A DNA stretch of 64,000 bases from Bacteroidota bacterium (GTDB lineage: Bacteria > Bacteroidota > Bacteroidia > CAILMK01 > JACPUW01): positions 81,235 through 145,234 of the forward strand of contig JACPUW010000041.1 of the NCBI GenBank assembly GCA_016192035.1. The letters are read 5' to 3'. How positions within the stretch are numbered: the first letter of the stretch is position 1; each line of letters opens with the position of its first letter. The notes under the pieces are model-generated. The model made no database searches. It was not told where the DNA came from and saw nothing but the letters and a program-made list of their open reading frames with translations. Shown piece by piece: positions 20,619 through 30,380 of the stretch. The translations under genes and the position numbers were made by a program.

Positions 20619-21263
20619 ATGATAGCAATAAACCATATAGACCCCTGGGTGAAAAGGGTATTCTTTGTGGTACAGGCAGTGGGATTTGTAGGCATACTTT
20701 CTACCGGGTGGCATGGGCTAACCTTGTCGCTCACGCCTGTCAATCTATTGTTTGTGAGCGTGGTACTGCTTTGGTTTCACAGGGGCTGGCACCTGGGTGA
20801 AGCTGTATGGATGTTGGCCACCTTTGCGCTGGGCTACTTGGTAGAGGTACTCGGCGTACACACAGGTTGGGTATTTGGCCAATATGATTATGGCCAAACC
20901 CTAGGGCCACAGATAGCCAAAGTGCCACTGGCCATGGGGCTCAACTGGTTTATTATGTGTTATGTATCCACCCGTTTTGCCGCTCATTTGGGCTTAAACG
21001 CCTGGAAGGGTGCTGTGTTGTCGGCAGCCATGATGGTAGCAATAGACATACTAATGGAGCCAGTGGCCATGGCATTGGATTTTTGGCATTGGGAAAACGG
21101 CCAAATTCCTTATCAAAACTACCTGGCGTGGTTTGTAGTGTCGTTCGGTATCAACTATTGGTGGTTTGGGTTATCAAACAAGGGATTAAACAATTTTTCC
21201 CATTGGGTGTTGGGTTACCTGGCCTTGTTTTTCGCGGTTATGCACATGGCCTTTGCGGCCTGA
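20619..21263 (+). CDS. Carotenoid biosynthesis family membrane protein (DUF422/CruF-like)
   Basis: Multi-TM protein with GWVFGQYDYGQTLGPQIAKVPLAMGLNWFIM and ILMEPVAMALDFWHWENGQIPYQNYLAWF, characteristic of DUF422. Confidence 0.85.
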   Translation: MIAINHIDPWVKRVFFVVQAVGFVGILSTGWHGLTLSLTPVNLLFVSVVLLWFHRGWHLGEAVWMLATFALGYLVEVLGVHTGWVFGQYDYGQTLGPQIAKVPLAMGLNWFIMCYVSTRFAAHLGLNAWKGAVLSAAMMVAIDILMEPVAMALDFWHWENGQIPYQNYLAWFVVSFGINYWWFGLSNKGLNNFSHWVLGYLALFFAVMHMAFAA

Positions 21264-21292
21264 CAAGCCAAAGTATCTAACCTTTAGCAAAC

Positions 21293-22237
21293 GTGAGCAA
21301 AGACAAACAAAACGGTATTTTTTCAATTAAGGACCTAGAACGCCTAACCGGTATCAAAGCGCACACACTCAGGATATGGGAGCAGCGGTACCACATCATA
21401 GAACCCAAGCGTACCGATACCAATATCAGGTTTTATGACGACCAAGACCTGAGGTATGTGCTGAATATAGCCATGCTCAACGGCCATGGCATGCGCATAT
21501 CAAAAATTGCGGAGCTGAGCAGGCAAGAAATCAATACACGGGTACTCACTGTGGCCGAACGGTCGCAAGTGGATAGCGATATGCTTAACGCGCTCACTAT
21601 CACTATGCTTGACCTTGATGAAGATCGATTTGAGCGCATACTGAGCAATGTGGTGATTAAGTTGGGATTTGCCCATGCTGTGACCAAGGTGATATATCCG
21701 TTTATGTACCGGGTGGGCATACTCTGGCAAACGGGCAGCATAGTACCGGCGCAGGAGCACTTTATTTCAAATTTGGTACGGCATAAACTTATAGTGGCGT
21801 CTGATAGCATGATGCCCAAAAAGATAGCCAACCCAAAAAAGTTTGTGCTTTTCTTGCCCGAAGGCGAACTTCACGAAATAGGCTTGCTATTTGCCAACTA
21901 CTTGTTTAAGGTGAACGGACACAAGACCATATATCTGGGGCAAACAGTGCCGTTTGAAGATCTCGATATCATTTCAGATGTATATCATCCTGATTTTCTG
22001 TTTACCGTGCTAACCTATGAAACAGGCTTGGATGAGGTGAAGGCATATATTGAAGCACTCAGCAAGCGGTTTTCTTCCAAAACCATATTAATTGCAGGCA
22101 CCAGGGTAGAAGAGTCGCAAGTAAAAGCCACCTGGGGCAATGTGGTTTTTGTAAACGATTTAGCTGATATGGAGCGGTTTATAGGGCATTTGCAAAAAGT
22201 GGAGGTCCCTTTAATTCCTGCTGATATACCCCAATGA
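21293..22237 (+). CDS. MerR-family regulator with B12-binding domain (CarH/LitR-like)
   Basis: N-terminal MerR helix-turn-helix (YSIKDLERLTGIKAHTLRIWEQRY-type), W-x9-EH (WQTGSIVPAQEH) and E-x-H-x-x-G (ELHEIG); GTG start. Confidence 0.85.
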   Translation: MSKDKQNGIFSIKDLERLTGIKAHTLRIWEQRYHIIEPKRTDTNIRFYDDQDLRYVLNIAMLNGHGMRISKIAELSRQEINTRVLTVAERSQVDSDMLNALTITMLDLDEDRFERILSNVVIKLGFAHAVTKVIYPFMYRVGILWQTGSIVPAQEHFISNLVRHKLIVASDSMMPKKIANPKKFVLFLPEGELHEIGLLFANYLFKVNGHKTIYLGQTVPFEDLDIISDVYHPDFLFTVLTYETGLDEVKAYIEALSKRFSSKTILIAGTRVEESQVKATWGNVVFVNDLADMERFIGHLQKVEVPLIPADIPQ

Positions 22238-22382
22238 GCCGGCTGGCATACCTCACCATGGAGAAGGCCGGTGCCATTTTTTTGGTACAACTATTAAGGA
22301 TTGGGGGCAGGTGTAGCCTTTTGTTAAACCGAACCGCAATTTGGGTGACCTACCTACTTTTGGCCAAAATATCGGGCCACTT

Positions 22383-23537
22383 ATGACCTTTAGCGGCAAC
22401 ATAGCCTCCAAACTTCCCGCCACGGAAACCACCATTTTCACCATAATGAGCCGCCTGGCCGCCGAGCACCAGGCCATCAACCTTTCACAGGGCTTTCCTG
22501 ATTTTTCTTGCCAACCGGCACTTAGTGCACTGGTGGCGCACTTCATGTCACTGGGGTATAACCAGTATGCCCCCATGCCAGGGGTAGCCTACCTGAGAGA
22601 GCAGGTGTCTGCCATGCGCAAGGAAATACATGGGGTAGAGTACAATCCTGAAACGGAAATCACCATCACAGCAGGGGCAACCCAAGGCATTTATATAGCG
22701 CTGTCGGCTTTTCTACATGAAAATGACGAGGTCATCATCATAGAACCGGCCTATGATTCCTATTTGCCTGGTATATTGATCAATAAGGCAAAGCCGGTGT
22801 ATTACCAAATGCTGGCACCTGACTATACCATAGACTGGAAACAGGTGATGAAACTCATAACCCAGCGCACCCGGATGATCATTATCAACACCCCGCACAA
22901 TCCCACAGGAACCCTGCTTACTTCAGGTGATATGCAGCAGCTGGAGCGCATGCTCAAGGATACCGATATACTGGTGCTCAGCGACGAAGTGTATGAGCAC
23001 ATTACCTATGATGGACAGGTACACGAATCGGCCAGCCGCTACACCGATTTGCGAAGCCGCAGCATAGTGGTTTCATCATTTGGCAAGACCCTGCACACTA
23101 CAGGGTGGAAGGTGGGCTACGTACTGGCTCCTGAAAATCTTAGCAATGAGTTCAGAAAGGTATTTCAGTATGCCCAGTTTAGTGTGTCAACACCCATGCA
23201 GTGGGCCATTGCCCAGTTTCTTGAAGACCCGGCCCAATATAAAGGGCTGAGTGCCTTCTATGAAGCGAAAAGGGATTTGTTCAACAGTTATTTGACCCGC
23301 TCCAGGTTTAAGCCCATCCCTTCACGCGGTACCTATTTTGTGTGTGCCGATTATTCCGGCATTTCCCGCATGAGCGACAGAAAGTTCGTGGAAAGGCTCA
23401 CCAAGGACCACAAGGTAGCAGCTATACCCGTTTCGGCATTTTACAAGAACAAGCACGACCAAAAGGTTATCCGTTTTTGTTTTGCCAAGAGTGAGGAAAC
23501 GCTACATAAAGCGGGAGAAATACTATGCGCGATATAA
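22383..23537 (+). CDS. Pyridoxal phosphate-dependent class I/II aminotransferase (methionine/glutamine aminotransferase-like)
   Basis: INLSQGFPDF, NTPHNPTG, SDEVYEHITYDG, SSFGKTLHTTGWKVGY; overlaps the downstream omega-amidase-like gene. Confidence 0.9.
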   Translation: MTFSGNIASKLPATETTIFTIMSRLAAEHQAINLSQGFPDFSCQPALSALVAHFMSLGYNQYAPMPGVAYLREQVSAMRKEIHGVEYNPETEITITAGATQGIYIALSAFLHENDEVIIIEPAYDSYLPGILINKAKPVYYQMLAPDYTIDWKQVMKLITQRTRMIIINTPHNPTGTLLTSGDMQQLERMLKDTDILVLSDEVYEHITYDGQVHESASRYTDLRSRSIVVSSFGKTLHTTGWKVGYVLAPENLSNEFRKVFQYAQFSVSTPMQWAIAQFLEDPAQYKGLSAFYEAKRDLFNSYLTRSRFKPIPSRGTYFVCADYSGISRMSDRKFVERLTKDHKVAAIPVSAFYKNKHDQKVIRFCFAKSEETLHKAGEILCAI

Positions 23538-24301
23538 AGATTGCTGCCGTTCAGTACGATATTGCTTGGAAGGACAAGGTGTTCAATAAGAGCTACCTCC
23601 AGGATATTTTCCAGTCTTTGGAACACAAAGGGTACCATCTGGTAATCCTTCCCGAGATGTTTGCTACAGGCTTTTGTTTTGATTTGTCGCTGGCAGAGGA
23701 TTTTAGCGACAGCCCCACCATAGCATGGATGAAAGAGTGGGCAGGCAAAATTGGTGCGCACCTGGTTGGAAGCGTTATGGTGAGGCAGGATGGGGCTTTT
23801 TACAACCGTTTGGTTTGGGTGGACGAAAAAGGGGGGGTACAATACTATGATAAGCGCCATCTTTTTAGCTTGTCGGCCGAGCCTGAACATTTTACCCCTG
23901 GCAAAGAGAAACTGGTTGTGCAGCTCAATGATTGGCGCATCTGCCCTATGATTTGCTATGACTTGCGGTTTCCGGTATGGATACGAAATAGGGAAAACTA
24001 TGATCTACTGATTTTTATAGCCAATTGGCCTGAGCGGCGCATCAATCACTGGGAATGCCTGCTAAAAGCCAGGGCTATAGAAAACCAGTGCTATGTGGTG
24101 GGGGCCAATCGAGTAGGCTTTGATGGTGAGGGGGTATATCACGATGGGCGGAGCGCAGTAATCGACCCCTGGGGCAATACGCTGGTCCAGGCCGCCCACA
24201 GTGCCCACGTGCTGGAACAAACCTTAGACCTGGGAATAGTAGAGAGGGCCAGGGCACAACTGCCTTTTTTGCGCGATATGGACAGGTTTGAGATGGAATA
24301 A
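23525..24301 (+). CDS. Nitrilase-superfamily amidohydrolase (omega-amidase-like)
   Basis: Catalytic E (VILPEMFATGF), K (YYDKRHLF), C (PMICYDLRFPVW). Confidence 0.9.
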   Translation: MRDIKIAAVQYDIAWKDKVFNKSYLQDIFQSLEHKGYHLVILPEMFATGFCFDLSLAEDFSDSPTIAWMKEWAGKIGAHLVGSVMVRQDGAFYNRLVWVDEKGGVQYYDKRHLFSLSAEPEHFTPGKEKLVVQLNDWRICPMICYDLRFPVWIRNRENYDLLIFIANWPERRINHWECLLKARAIENQCYVVGANRVGFDGEGVYHDGRSAVIDPWGNTLVQAAHSAHVLEQTLDLGIVERARAQLPFLRDMDRFEME

Positions 24302-24673
24302 TTCAAACAAAGGCAAGGAAGGGCTGGGTTTCGCCCGGTGTTTGACAGTATTTCTCCCCATTAGATAAAATAGTCCTGTGCGCCGCGCAATGGATTGATG
24401 GCCTGTTGTCAATCTAGGGCGCATGTTTTTACCCTCGAAGCATATATTTGTTGTCAATTCAATACTGGAAATGGTATATTATGAGCCATATATGGCAGGA
24501 AAGCAGCAATGCCTAGTAATGGGCAAACGGAGAAACTTTAGTGCCATGTTATTTCTGGGCCAAGCCAAGATTCAATGTTATTTTATAATTGAATTAAATG
24601 AAGTAGCAGGAAGGGTTTTGCCTGTATTTCAAGGAAAAAGTCAGTTTTATGTAAGGAGATAAATATAGTTAAA

Positions 24674-25894
24674 ATGAGCAGGTTGTACATTAAGAATTTT
24701 GGCCCTATCAAAGAGGGTTACAAAGAAGGAATTGAGATTAAGAAGGTAAGTGTATTTATTGGAAATCAAGGGTCTGGTAAAAGCACTCTTGCTAAGGTAA
24801 TTTCATCTCTGATGTGGTTAGAAAAAGCAATAAATAGAGGGGATGTGGATAAGGGGGATATAACATTTAGGAAATTTCATGATATTTTTGATTATCAAAG
24901 AATTAGTAATTACTTTAAAAAGGACACGGAAATTGAGTATATAGGCAAAAGGGTTAGAATTATGTACAATAGAAAGACCCAAGAATATCCCATAATCGAG
25001 CTAATAGATGGCCATGACTACCAAGTACCCAAGATTATGTATATGCCTTCAGAAAGAAATTTACTGAGTACCATTGAAAATGCATTTGGGCTTAAGAATC
25101 TTCCAGATAACCTCCATGATTTTGCAGAGGAAATGCGCAGGGGACAGTTAGAACTCAAGGAAAATTTGCTTGAATTGCCTATAGGAAATGTTCGGTATAG
25201 GTTTGACAAAGAAACAGGATCGTCGTTTATAGTAGGAAATGACTTTGAATTAGACCTTTTGGAATCATCGAGTGGTTTTCAATCATTGGTGCCGATGTAC
25301 CTTGTAGCTAAATTTCTTACAAATGAACTTGGAAAGGATGCCGATATACTGCGGGAGCAACTAAATGTAGAACAATCTGTTAGGAGAAATCGGGAGATCG
25401 CCGCAATTATGTTTAGTAGTTTGTTGACTTCAGATGAAAAAAATATAAAAGTTGAAGAGATTGATAAGAGATACTTGAACACATCTTTTGTTAACATAGT
25501 AGAGGAACCTGAACAAAATTTGTATCCCACTTCACAGCAACAAGTTCTTTATCGTCTGTTGGAGTTAAATAACATGAACATAAACAATAAGTTGCTTATA
25601 ACAACCCACAGTCCGTACATGATAAATTTCTTGACTTTGGCTGTAGAAGCCAATGGGGTAAAGGCTAAACCGCTTAATGACAAACAAAAGGGTAAACTGA
25701 ATGCCATAGTTCCACTGAATGTAACCATTGATCCAAAAGAATTGGTGGTTTATGAGTTAGATGAAAGAAATGGCTCCATTTCAAAACTGGATGACTACCA
25801 CGGTTTACCATCAGATGGCAATAAGTTAAATCATGAACTTTCAGCAGGTAATGATGCATTTATTGAGCTTCTAGAATTACAGAGAGGGCTATGA
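24674..25894 (+). CDS. AAA/ABC-type ATPase (OLD/RecF-like, no TOPRIM evident)
   Basis: Walker A FIGNQGSGKSTLAKV, signature-like LESSSGFQSL, Walker B FVNIVEEPEQNLYP, H-loop LLITTHSPYMINFL. Confidence 0.9.
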   Translation: MSRLYIKNFGPIKEGYKEGIEIKKVSVFIGNQGSGKSTLAKVISSLMWLEKAINRGDVDKGDITFRKFHDIFDYQRISNYFKKDTEIEYIGKRVRIMYNRKTQEYPIIELIDGHDYQVPKIMYMPSERNLLSTIENAFGLKNLPDNLHDFAEEMRRGQLELKENLLELPIGNVRYRFDKETGSSFIVGNDFELDLLESSSGFQSLVPMYLVAKFLTNELGKDADILREQLNVEQSVRRNREIAAIMFSSLLTSDEKNIKVEEIDKRYLNTSFVNIVEEPEQNLYPTSQQQVLYRLLELNNMNINNKLLITTHSPYMINFLTLAVEANGVKAKPLNDKQKGKLNAIVPLNVTIDPKELVVYELDERNGSISKLDDYHGLPSDGNKLNHELSAGNDAFIELLELQRGL

Positions 25895-26394
25895 ATATCG
25901 ATTTTAATGTAAGTCAATGTCAATGCCAAACAGATAAGGCGAGGTTTGGCCTATGTGATACCCCATCACATGCGAAAACCCCAGCATACCTTGATGAAGT
26001 AGATGCTTCTAATTGGATTGCCATTGTGGATAACAAGATGAAATACCTTGTAACTTTTACAGCGATAGATCACTGCATTGACATGAAAAGGCAGAATGGT
26101 AAAATGCTTGAACGGTGCGATTGCATGTTGACATACTGCTCAACAGTAATTCTCGTGGAGCTAAAAAAACAAAGGAAAAAGGGGAATGCTTGGGTGAAAA
26201 AAGCTGATTCTCAACTTAGGAATACGATAAAATATTTTGAACGAAGTCAATCGAATTTATATACGGAGAAACGGGCTTATATTGCTAACAGCGAGAAACC
26301 TATGTTTAAGGATAGTCAAATGGAGCGGATGAAGAGATTTTATGAAGAAACTGGTTATATACTAAAAATAAAAGCTGAAATAGAGCTTTCTTGA
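25891..26394 (+). CDS. Small PD-(D/E)XK-like protein coupled to the upstream ATPase
   Basis: ATGA overlap with the ATPase stop; core ERCDCMLTYCSTVILVELKKQRKKGNAWVKKADSQLRNTIKYF fits D-x(12)-E-x-K...Q. Confidence 0.6.
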   Translation: MNIDFNVSQCQCQTDKARFGLCDTPSHAKTPAYLDEVDASNWIAIVDNKMKYLVTFTAIDHCIDMKRQNGKMLERCDCMLTYCSTVILVELKKQRKKGNAWVKKADSQLRNTIKYFERSQSNLYTEKRAYIANSEKPMFKDSQMERMKRFYEETGYILKIKAEIELS

Positions 26395-26462
26395 CCAAAT
26401 TCCGTTGCAGGCTGATTTTGGGGTAAATCTTACCATTAGATTCGCAATGGAATAAAAATCAA

Positions 26463-27320
26463 TTAGATACTAAGGCCAAGCCTGCCAAGCACCTCGGCTA
26501 TAAATGAGTCCATCCTTGAGAACGCAAACCATTTTTTGCCCAGGTCTTTGAGTGATGCCCCCAAGTGGTAAAGCTCCTTTTGGTCAATGATCAAAAAGCG
26601 GTCGTGGCTGTGGGCAAAGGCCTTGGCAACTATGGGCGGGTATTGGCCGTGGTGCCGGTCCAGGTCTAGCTGGACTTGTCTGGAAATGGACTTTGTGAAG
26701 ATGGTGGCGGTAACCTCACTGTTTCGCTTGGCGAGCAGGGTTAGCACGGTTTCGTCCACATAGTTGTCTATGAGTATAATGTCATGCTTAGCCCGTTTAA
26801 CAATTTCTGCCGCAAACACGTAGGCATCAAATACCTGTCCTTCAAAGAAAACCCCCTGGTTGGGCAGCGCTTGTGTGTTGAGTTGCAACGAAATCTCTTT
26901 CACTTCTTTGCTCAGGTTTTCAACGTGGTTTTCCATCCTGTCCATCCGTTGGTTTAGGGCGTATCCCTTGAGCAGATAGTCGCGCAGCACCTGGGTAGCC
27001 CATATGCGGAACTGTGTGCCTTGCTTGGAGTTTACTCGGTAACCTACTGAAATAATGGCATCTAGGTTATAGTATTCAATTTCTCTATTAACTGTCCTAC
27101 CTGCTTCCATTTGAACTGTTGCATTTTTTGCAACTGTTGCTTCTTGGCTGAGTTCGCCTTCAGTGTAAATATTTCTTAAGTGCCTTGATATTACCGATTT
27201 ATCCCTATTGAATAATTGAGATATCTGCTTTAGTGTAAGCCAAACGGTTTCGTCTTCAAGCCTTACCTCTATGTGTTGGGCTACTTCATCGGGCTTGTAG
27301 AGAATGATTTCGTTTTTCAT
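26463..27320 (-). CDS. RhuM-like DNA-binding protein fused to a C-terminal PLD-like domain
   Basis: VWLTLKQISQLFNRDKSVISRHLRNIYTEGEL...REIEYYNLDAIISVGYRVNSKQGTQFRIWATQVLRDYLLKGYALNQ is RhuM-like; C-terminal HDIILIDNYVDETVLTLL...SHDRFLIIDQKELYHLGASLKDLGKKWFAF is PLD-like. Confidence 0.85.
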   Translation of the reverse strand: MKNEIILYKPDEVAQHIEVRLEDETVWLTLKQISQLFNRDKSVISRHLRNIYTEGELSQEATVAKNATVQMEAGRTVNREIEYYNLDAIISVGYRVNSKQGTQFRIWATQVLRDYLLKGYALNQRMDRMENHVENLSKEVKEISLQLNTQALPNQGVFFEGQVFDAYVFAAEIVKRAKHDIILIDNYVDETVLTLLAKRNSEVTATIFTKSISRQVQLDLDRHHGQYPPIVAKAFAHSHDRFLIIDQKELYHLGASLKDLGKKWFAFSRMDSFIAEVLGRLGLSI

Positions 27321-27561
27321 GGGGCATTGGTTTTTGTATTGTCACTATCAGGTATATAGAGAAATGGGTATTGGTATTGCCACGGGTTTATCTGTGTGGT
27401 GTTTTAACAAAAGTACACAACATGCACCATAGGCCGCAGGGAAGTGCTTGGGGGCTACAGTAAATATTGATATATAAATCAATTTTACCTAGCTTGAAAT
27501 CAATAAATTGAATCCGAAATATTTCACGCCTTCACAGGTCGTTTTATAGTAAAAAAATCAA

Positions 27562-28014
27562 TTAACCCATCACCTGTATGTGGTGTGTTTTTGCCTTCAC
27601 CGAGTCTATTACCTTGGATATTATCCCGTTTTCATCAATCACAAAAGTTGTCCTTTTGGTGTCCATGTACTTGCGCCCGTACATGCTCTTCTCGCCCCAA
27701 ACCCCGTATGACTCGTGCATGGCCCGGTCAGTGTCCACCAACAATTTATAGGGCAGTTGGTGTTTTAAAGCAAAACCACCGTGTGACTTGGCTGAATCCG
27801 TGCTAACCCCCAGTACTGCATATCCTGCCTGGCGCAGTTCGTCATAGTGATCGCGCAGGTTGCAGGCCTCGGCAGTACAGGTGGGGGTGTTGTCTTTTGG
27901 GTAAAAGAACAAAACAAGTTTTCTTCCTTTATAGTCGTTCAGTTTGTGCGTTTTGCCGTCTTGGTCTAACGAGGAAAAGGCGGGTGCGGCTTGGCCACTA
28001 ATGGGCATGGTCAT
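27562..28014 (-). CDS. bcp: Thioredoxin-dependent thiol peroxidase / Bcp peroxiredoxin
   Basis: KLVLFFYPKDNTPTCTAEACNLRDHYDEL...GVSTDSAKSHGGFALKHQLPYKLLVDTD. Confidence 0.95.
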   Translation of the reverse strand: MTMPISGQAAPAFSSLDQDGKTHKLNDYKGRKLVLFFYPKDNTPTCTAEACNLRDHYDELRQAGYAVLGVSTDSAKSHGGFALKHQLPYKLLVDTDRAMHESYGVWGEKSMYGRKYMDTKRTTFVIDENGIISKVIDSVKAKTHHIQVMG

Positions 28015-28015
28015 A

Positions 28016-29803
28016 CTACTTATTGAATTTTACGGTTTTGCGGGCCTCATTGCCCACCTTATCCTTAACCACTATTTCCAGCACATGTTCACCGCTCCCT
28101 AAATTTTCATCAAAATACCAGGTGATCAGGCCGGTTTTATAGTCGTGCTGCATAGGGACAAAAACACCGTCCATATACGCCCTGTAATGGTGAATGCCGC
28201 TTAAGTTGTCGCCTATTTTTACCTGTATGCTCTTATACCTAGCCATATTCTTCCCATTATACACATTGTAAAGTGAAATCATGGGGGATATGGTGTCTAT
28301 GTCCACATAGAACCTGCCGAAATAACGTGCCCTGGTCCGCATCCATCCATCTTCAAATACACCGCCCTCACTAATTCCCGAGCGGCAAATCACGGCCTTG
28401 CCCTCATACTTGGGTGCAATATTTTGGGTGCGAATGGCAACGCCATAAAATTTATGTATTGGTGTGTTGCTGTGGTGTACCAGGTGTACATCAGAGTACC
28501 CCTTACTGCTTGTCCCGGTGTTTTCATATTGTAATTCAAACGGTTCATAAAAGCAATCTTTTGGAAAATCCAAGACGATATATGGGGTTTCATACGTGCT
28601 GTGGCGGTCATGGGGAATTGATGCGACACCGGCCGCACCCAGTTTTGACTCGCTAAAGTGATACCCATCCTGGCCCCTTACATCAAACTGAAGCACCGAC
28701 TGGTTGCCGGTCCGGTCTGCAACATGTATTTCCACGTGATATATAGAATCGGGGGCCAATTGCAGGATCCCATTGTTTACCGCTGATGAGTAAACGCCCA
28801 GTTTATTGCCAGGCAGCAACAGGGCGCGGTAGTAGTACTTGCCTTTTTGCTTTAGTGCCTCATAGTCTATCATGGCGTTTAAGTAGCGCGTTTTTGTAAA
28901 GGGCACCCTATCAATGTCTTGACTAAAAAATGTCTTTCCATTTACTAGTACCTCTATGATAGCCACGCCCAGCCTATTGTATGACCCATTGTGAAAATCG
29001 TTGGCTTCCAGGCCAAAGGCTATCTTGTTCTGACCTTGTATTTCCTTGACGTAGTTAAGCCTATAGCGGTTATCCTTGCCCACTACCACCACTTCTGCCG
29101 GCGCACTTACCTTGGAAATCGATTTGCCATTGCTATATACCACCCTTGCCATGCTTTCATCACCAATGGGATACACCAACAATTTATACATACGGGGGGC
29201 AATTTCGTCGTGTACGGGTATGCCAAGCATAAGGGGGTCCACAGGTACCTGATTTTTGGTTTCCCTAAGTTCAAAGTGCAGGTGAGGGGCCCTTGATGCG
29301 CCCGAATTGCCCGATATGGCTACCACATCCCCTTTTTTTACATTGATTTCGTTTTTTCCCAGGTACACCTCTATCTCCCATGATTCTTTTTCTTTTTGAA
29401 TTGACCTTACAAAACGTTCTATATCATCGTTAAAGCTAAGCAGGTGGGCATACACGGAGGTATAGCCATTGGGGTGGTCTATATATAGGGTAGTACCATA
29501 GTCGTAGGTAGAGACTTTTAGCCTGGATACATATCCGTCGGCCACTGCATGTAGGGGCATGCCCACCACGCCTTTGGTTTTTAAGTCAAGCCCTCCATGG
29601 AAATGATTGGATCTCAGTTCTCCAAAGTTTCCTGCCAATATAAGAGGCTCGCCAGGGGGTAGCGGTGAGCCAAAGCCCATGTCAACTGGCAATGGGCTTG
29701 ACGCTGTGAGCACTACACAGATTATGGCTATTGCCAGGCTAGGTATGGAGGTATTCAAAGGAGGGAGGCTATTTGATGGCACAACGCAAAGATGGGCGGC
29801 CAT
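28016..29803 (-). CDS. M23 family metallopeptidase
   Basis: NHFHGGLDLKT...YTSVYAHLLSF...GNSGASRAPHLHFELRET. Confidence 0.9.
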   Translation of the reverse strand: MAAHLCVVPSNSLPPLNTSIPSLAIAIICVVLTASSPLPVDMGFGSPLPPGEPLILAGNFGELRSNHFHGGLDLKTKGVVGMPLHAVADGYVSRLKVSTYDYGTTLYIDHPNGYTSVYAHLLSFNDDIERFVRSIQKEKESWEIEVYLGKNEINVKKGDVVAISGNSGASRAPHLHFELRETKNQVPVDPLMLGIPVHDEIAPRMYKLLVYPIGDESMARVVYSNGKSISKVSAPAEVVVVGKDNRYRLNYVKEIQGQNKIAFGLEANDFHNGSYNRLGVAIIEVLVNGKTFFSQDIDRVPFTKTRYLNAMIDYEALKQKGKYYYRALLLPGNKLGVYSSAVNNGILQLAPDSIYHVEIHVADRTGNQSVLQFDVRGQDGYHFSESKLGAAGVASIPHDRHSTYETPYIVLDFPKDCFYEPFELQYENTGTSSKGYSDVHLVHHSNTPIHKFYGVAIRTQNIAPKYEGKAVICRSGISEGGVFEDGWMRTRARYFGRFYVDIDTISPMISLYNVYNGKNMARYKSIQVKIGDNLSGIHHYRAYMDGVFVPMQHDYKTGLITWYFDENLGSGEHVLEIVVKDKVGNEARKTVKFNK

Positions 29804-30380
29804 CTATATGCCCTTGGAACAAATCGCCCACAGCTATGGGGCCTACCCCGCTCGGGGTACCGGTAAAGAGCATGTCGCCTTGGCGCAACATAAAATACTG
29901 GGATACAAAGGAGATGATGCGGTCTATGGGGTAAATCATCTGTGAGGTATTGCCCTGCTGCACTGGCACCCCATTTTTGTGCAAATCAAAGGGTAGCTGG
30001 GTCAGGGGCGGCAGCTCTTCTAGGGGTATGAAACTGCCTACTACTGCCGAGCCATCAAACGCTTTGGAGAGTTCCCAGGGCAAACCTTTTAATTTGAGTT
30101 TATCTTGGGTGTCGCGCGCGGTCAGGTCTATGCCAAGTGCCACCTCTTGGTAGTAAGTATGGGCAAATCGCTCTTCTATGTGTTTTCCGTTTTTTGCTAT
30201 CTTCACCACTATCTCAGCTTCATAATGAATGTTTTGTGAGTGTTCGGGGTAAAAAAACGGCTTGCCATCCAAGAGTATGGAAGAATCCGGTTTCAAAAAG
30301 ATGACGGGTTCGGTGGGCACCTCGTTCTTGAGCTCTTCTATGTGTTTCACATAGTTGCGCCCTACACAGATAATTTTCAT
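29769..30380 (-). CDS. Fumarylacetoacetate hydrolase family protein
   Basis: KIICVGRNYVKHIEELKNEVPTEPVIFLKPDSS...ALGIDLTARDTQ...LFTGTPSGVGPI. Confidence 0.92.
   Translation of the reverse strand: MKIICVGRNYVKHIEELKNEVPTEPVIFLKPDSSILLDGKPFFYPEHSQNIHYEAEIVVKIAKNGKHIEERFAHTYYQEVALGIDLTARDTQDKLKLKGLPWELSKAFDGSAVVGSFIPLEELPPLTQLPFDLHKNGVPVQQGNTSQMIYPIDRIISFVSQYFMLRQGDMLFTGTPSGVGPIAVGDLFQGHIDGRPSLRCAIK

Noticed and set aside
24423-24662. 79-aa ORF upstream of the ATPase as a third system component
   Set aside because: No family or clear start context; probably intergenic sequence, though a regulatory role is not excluded.
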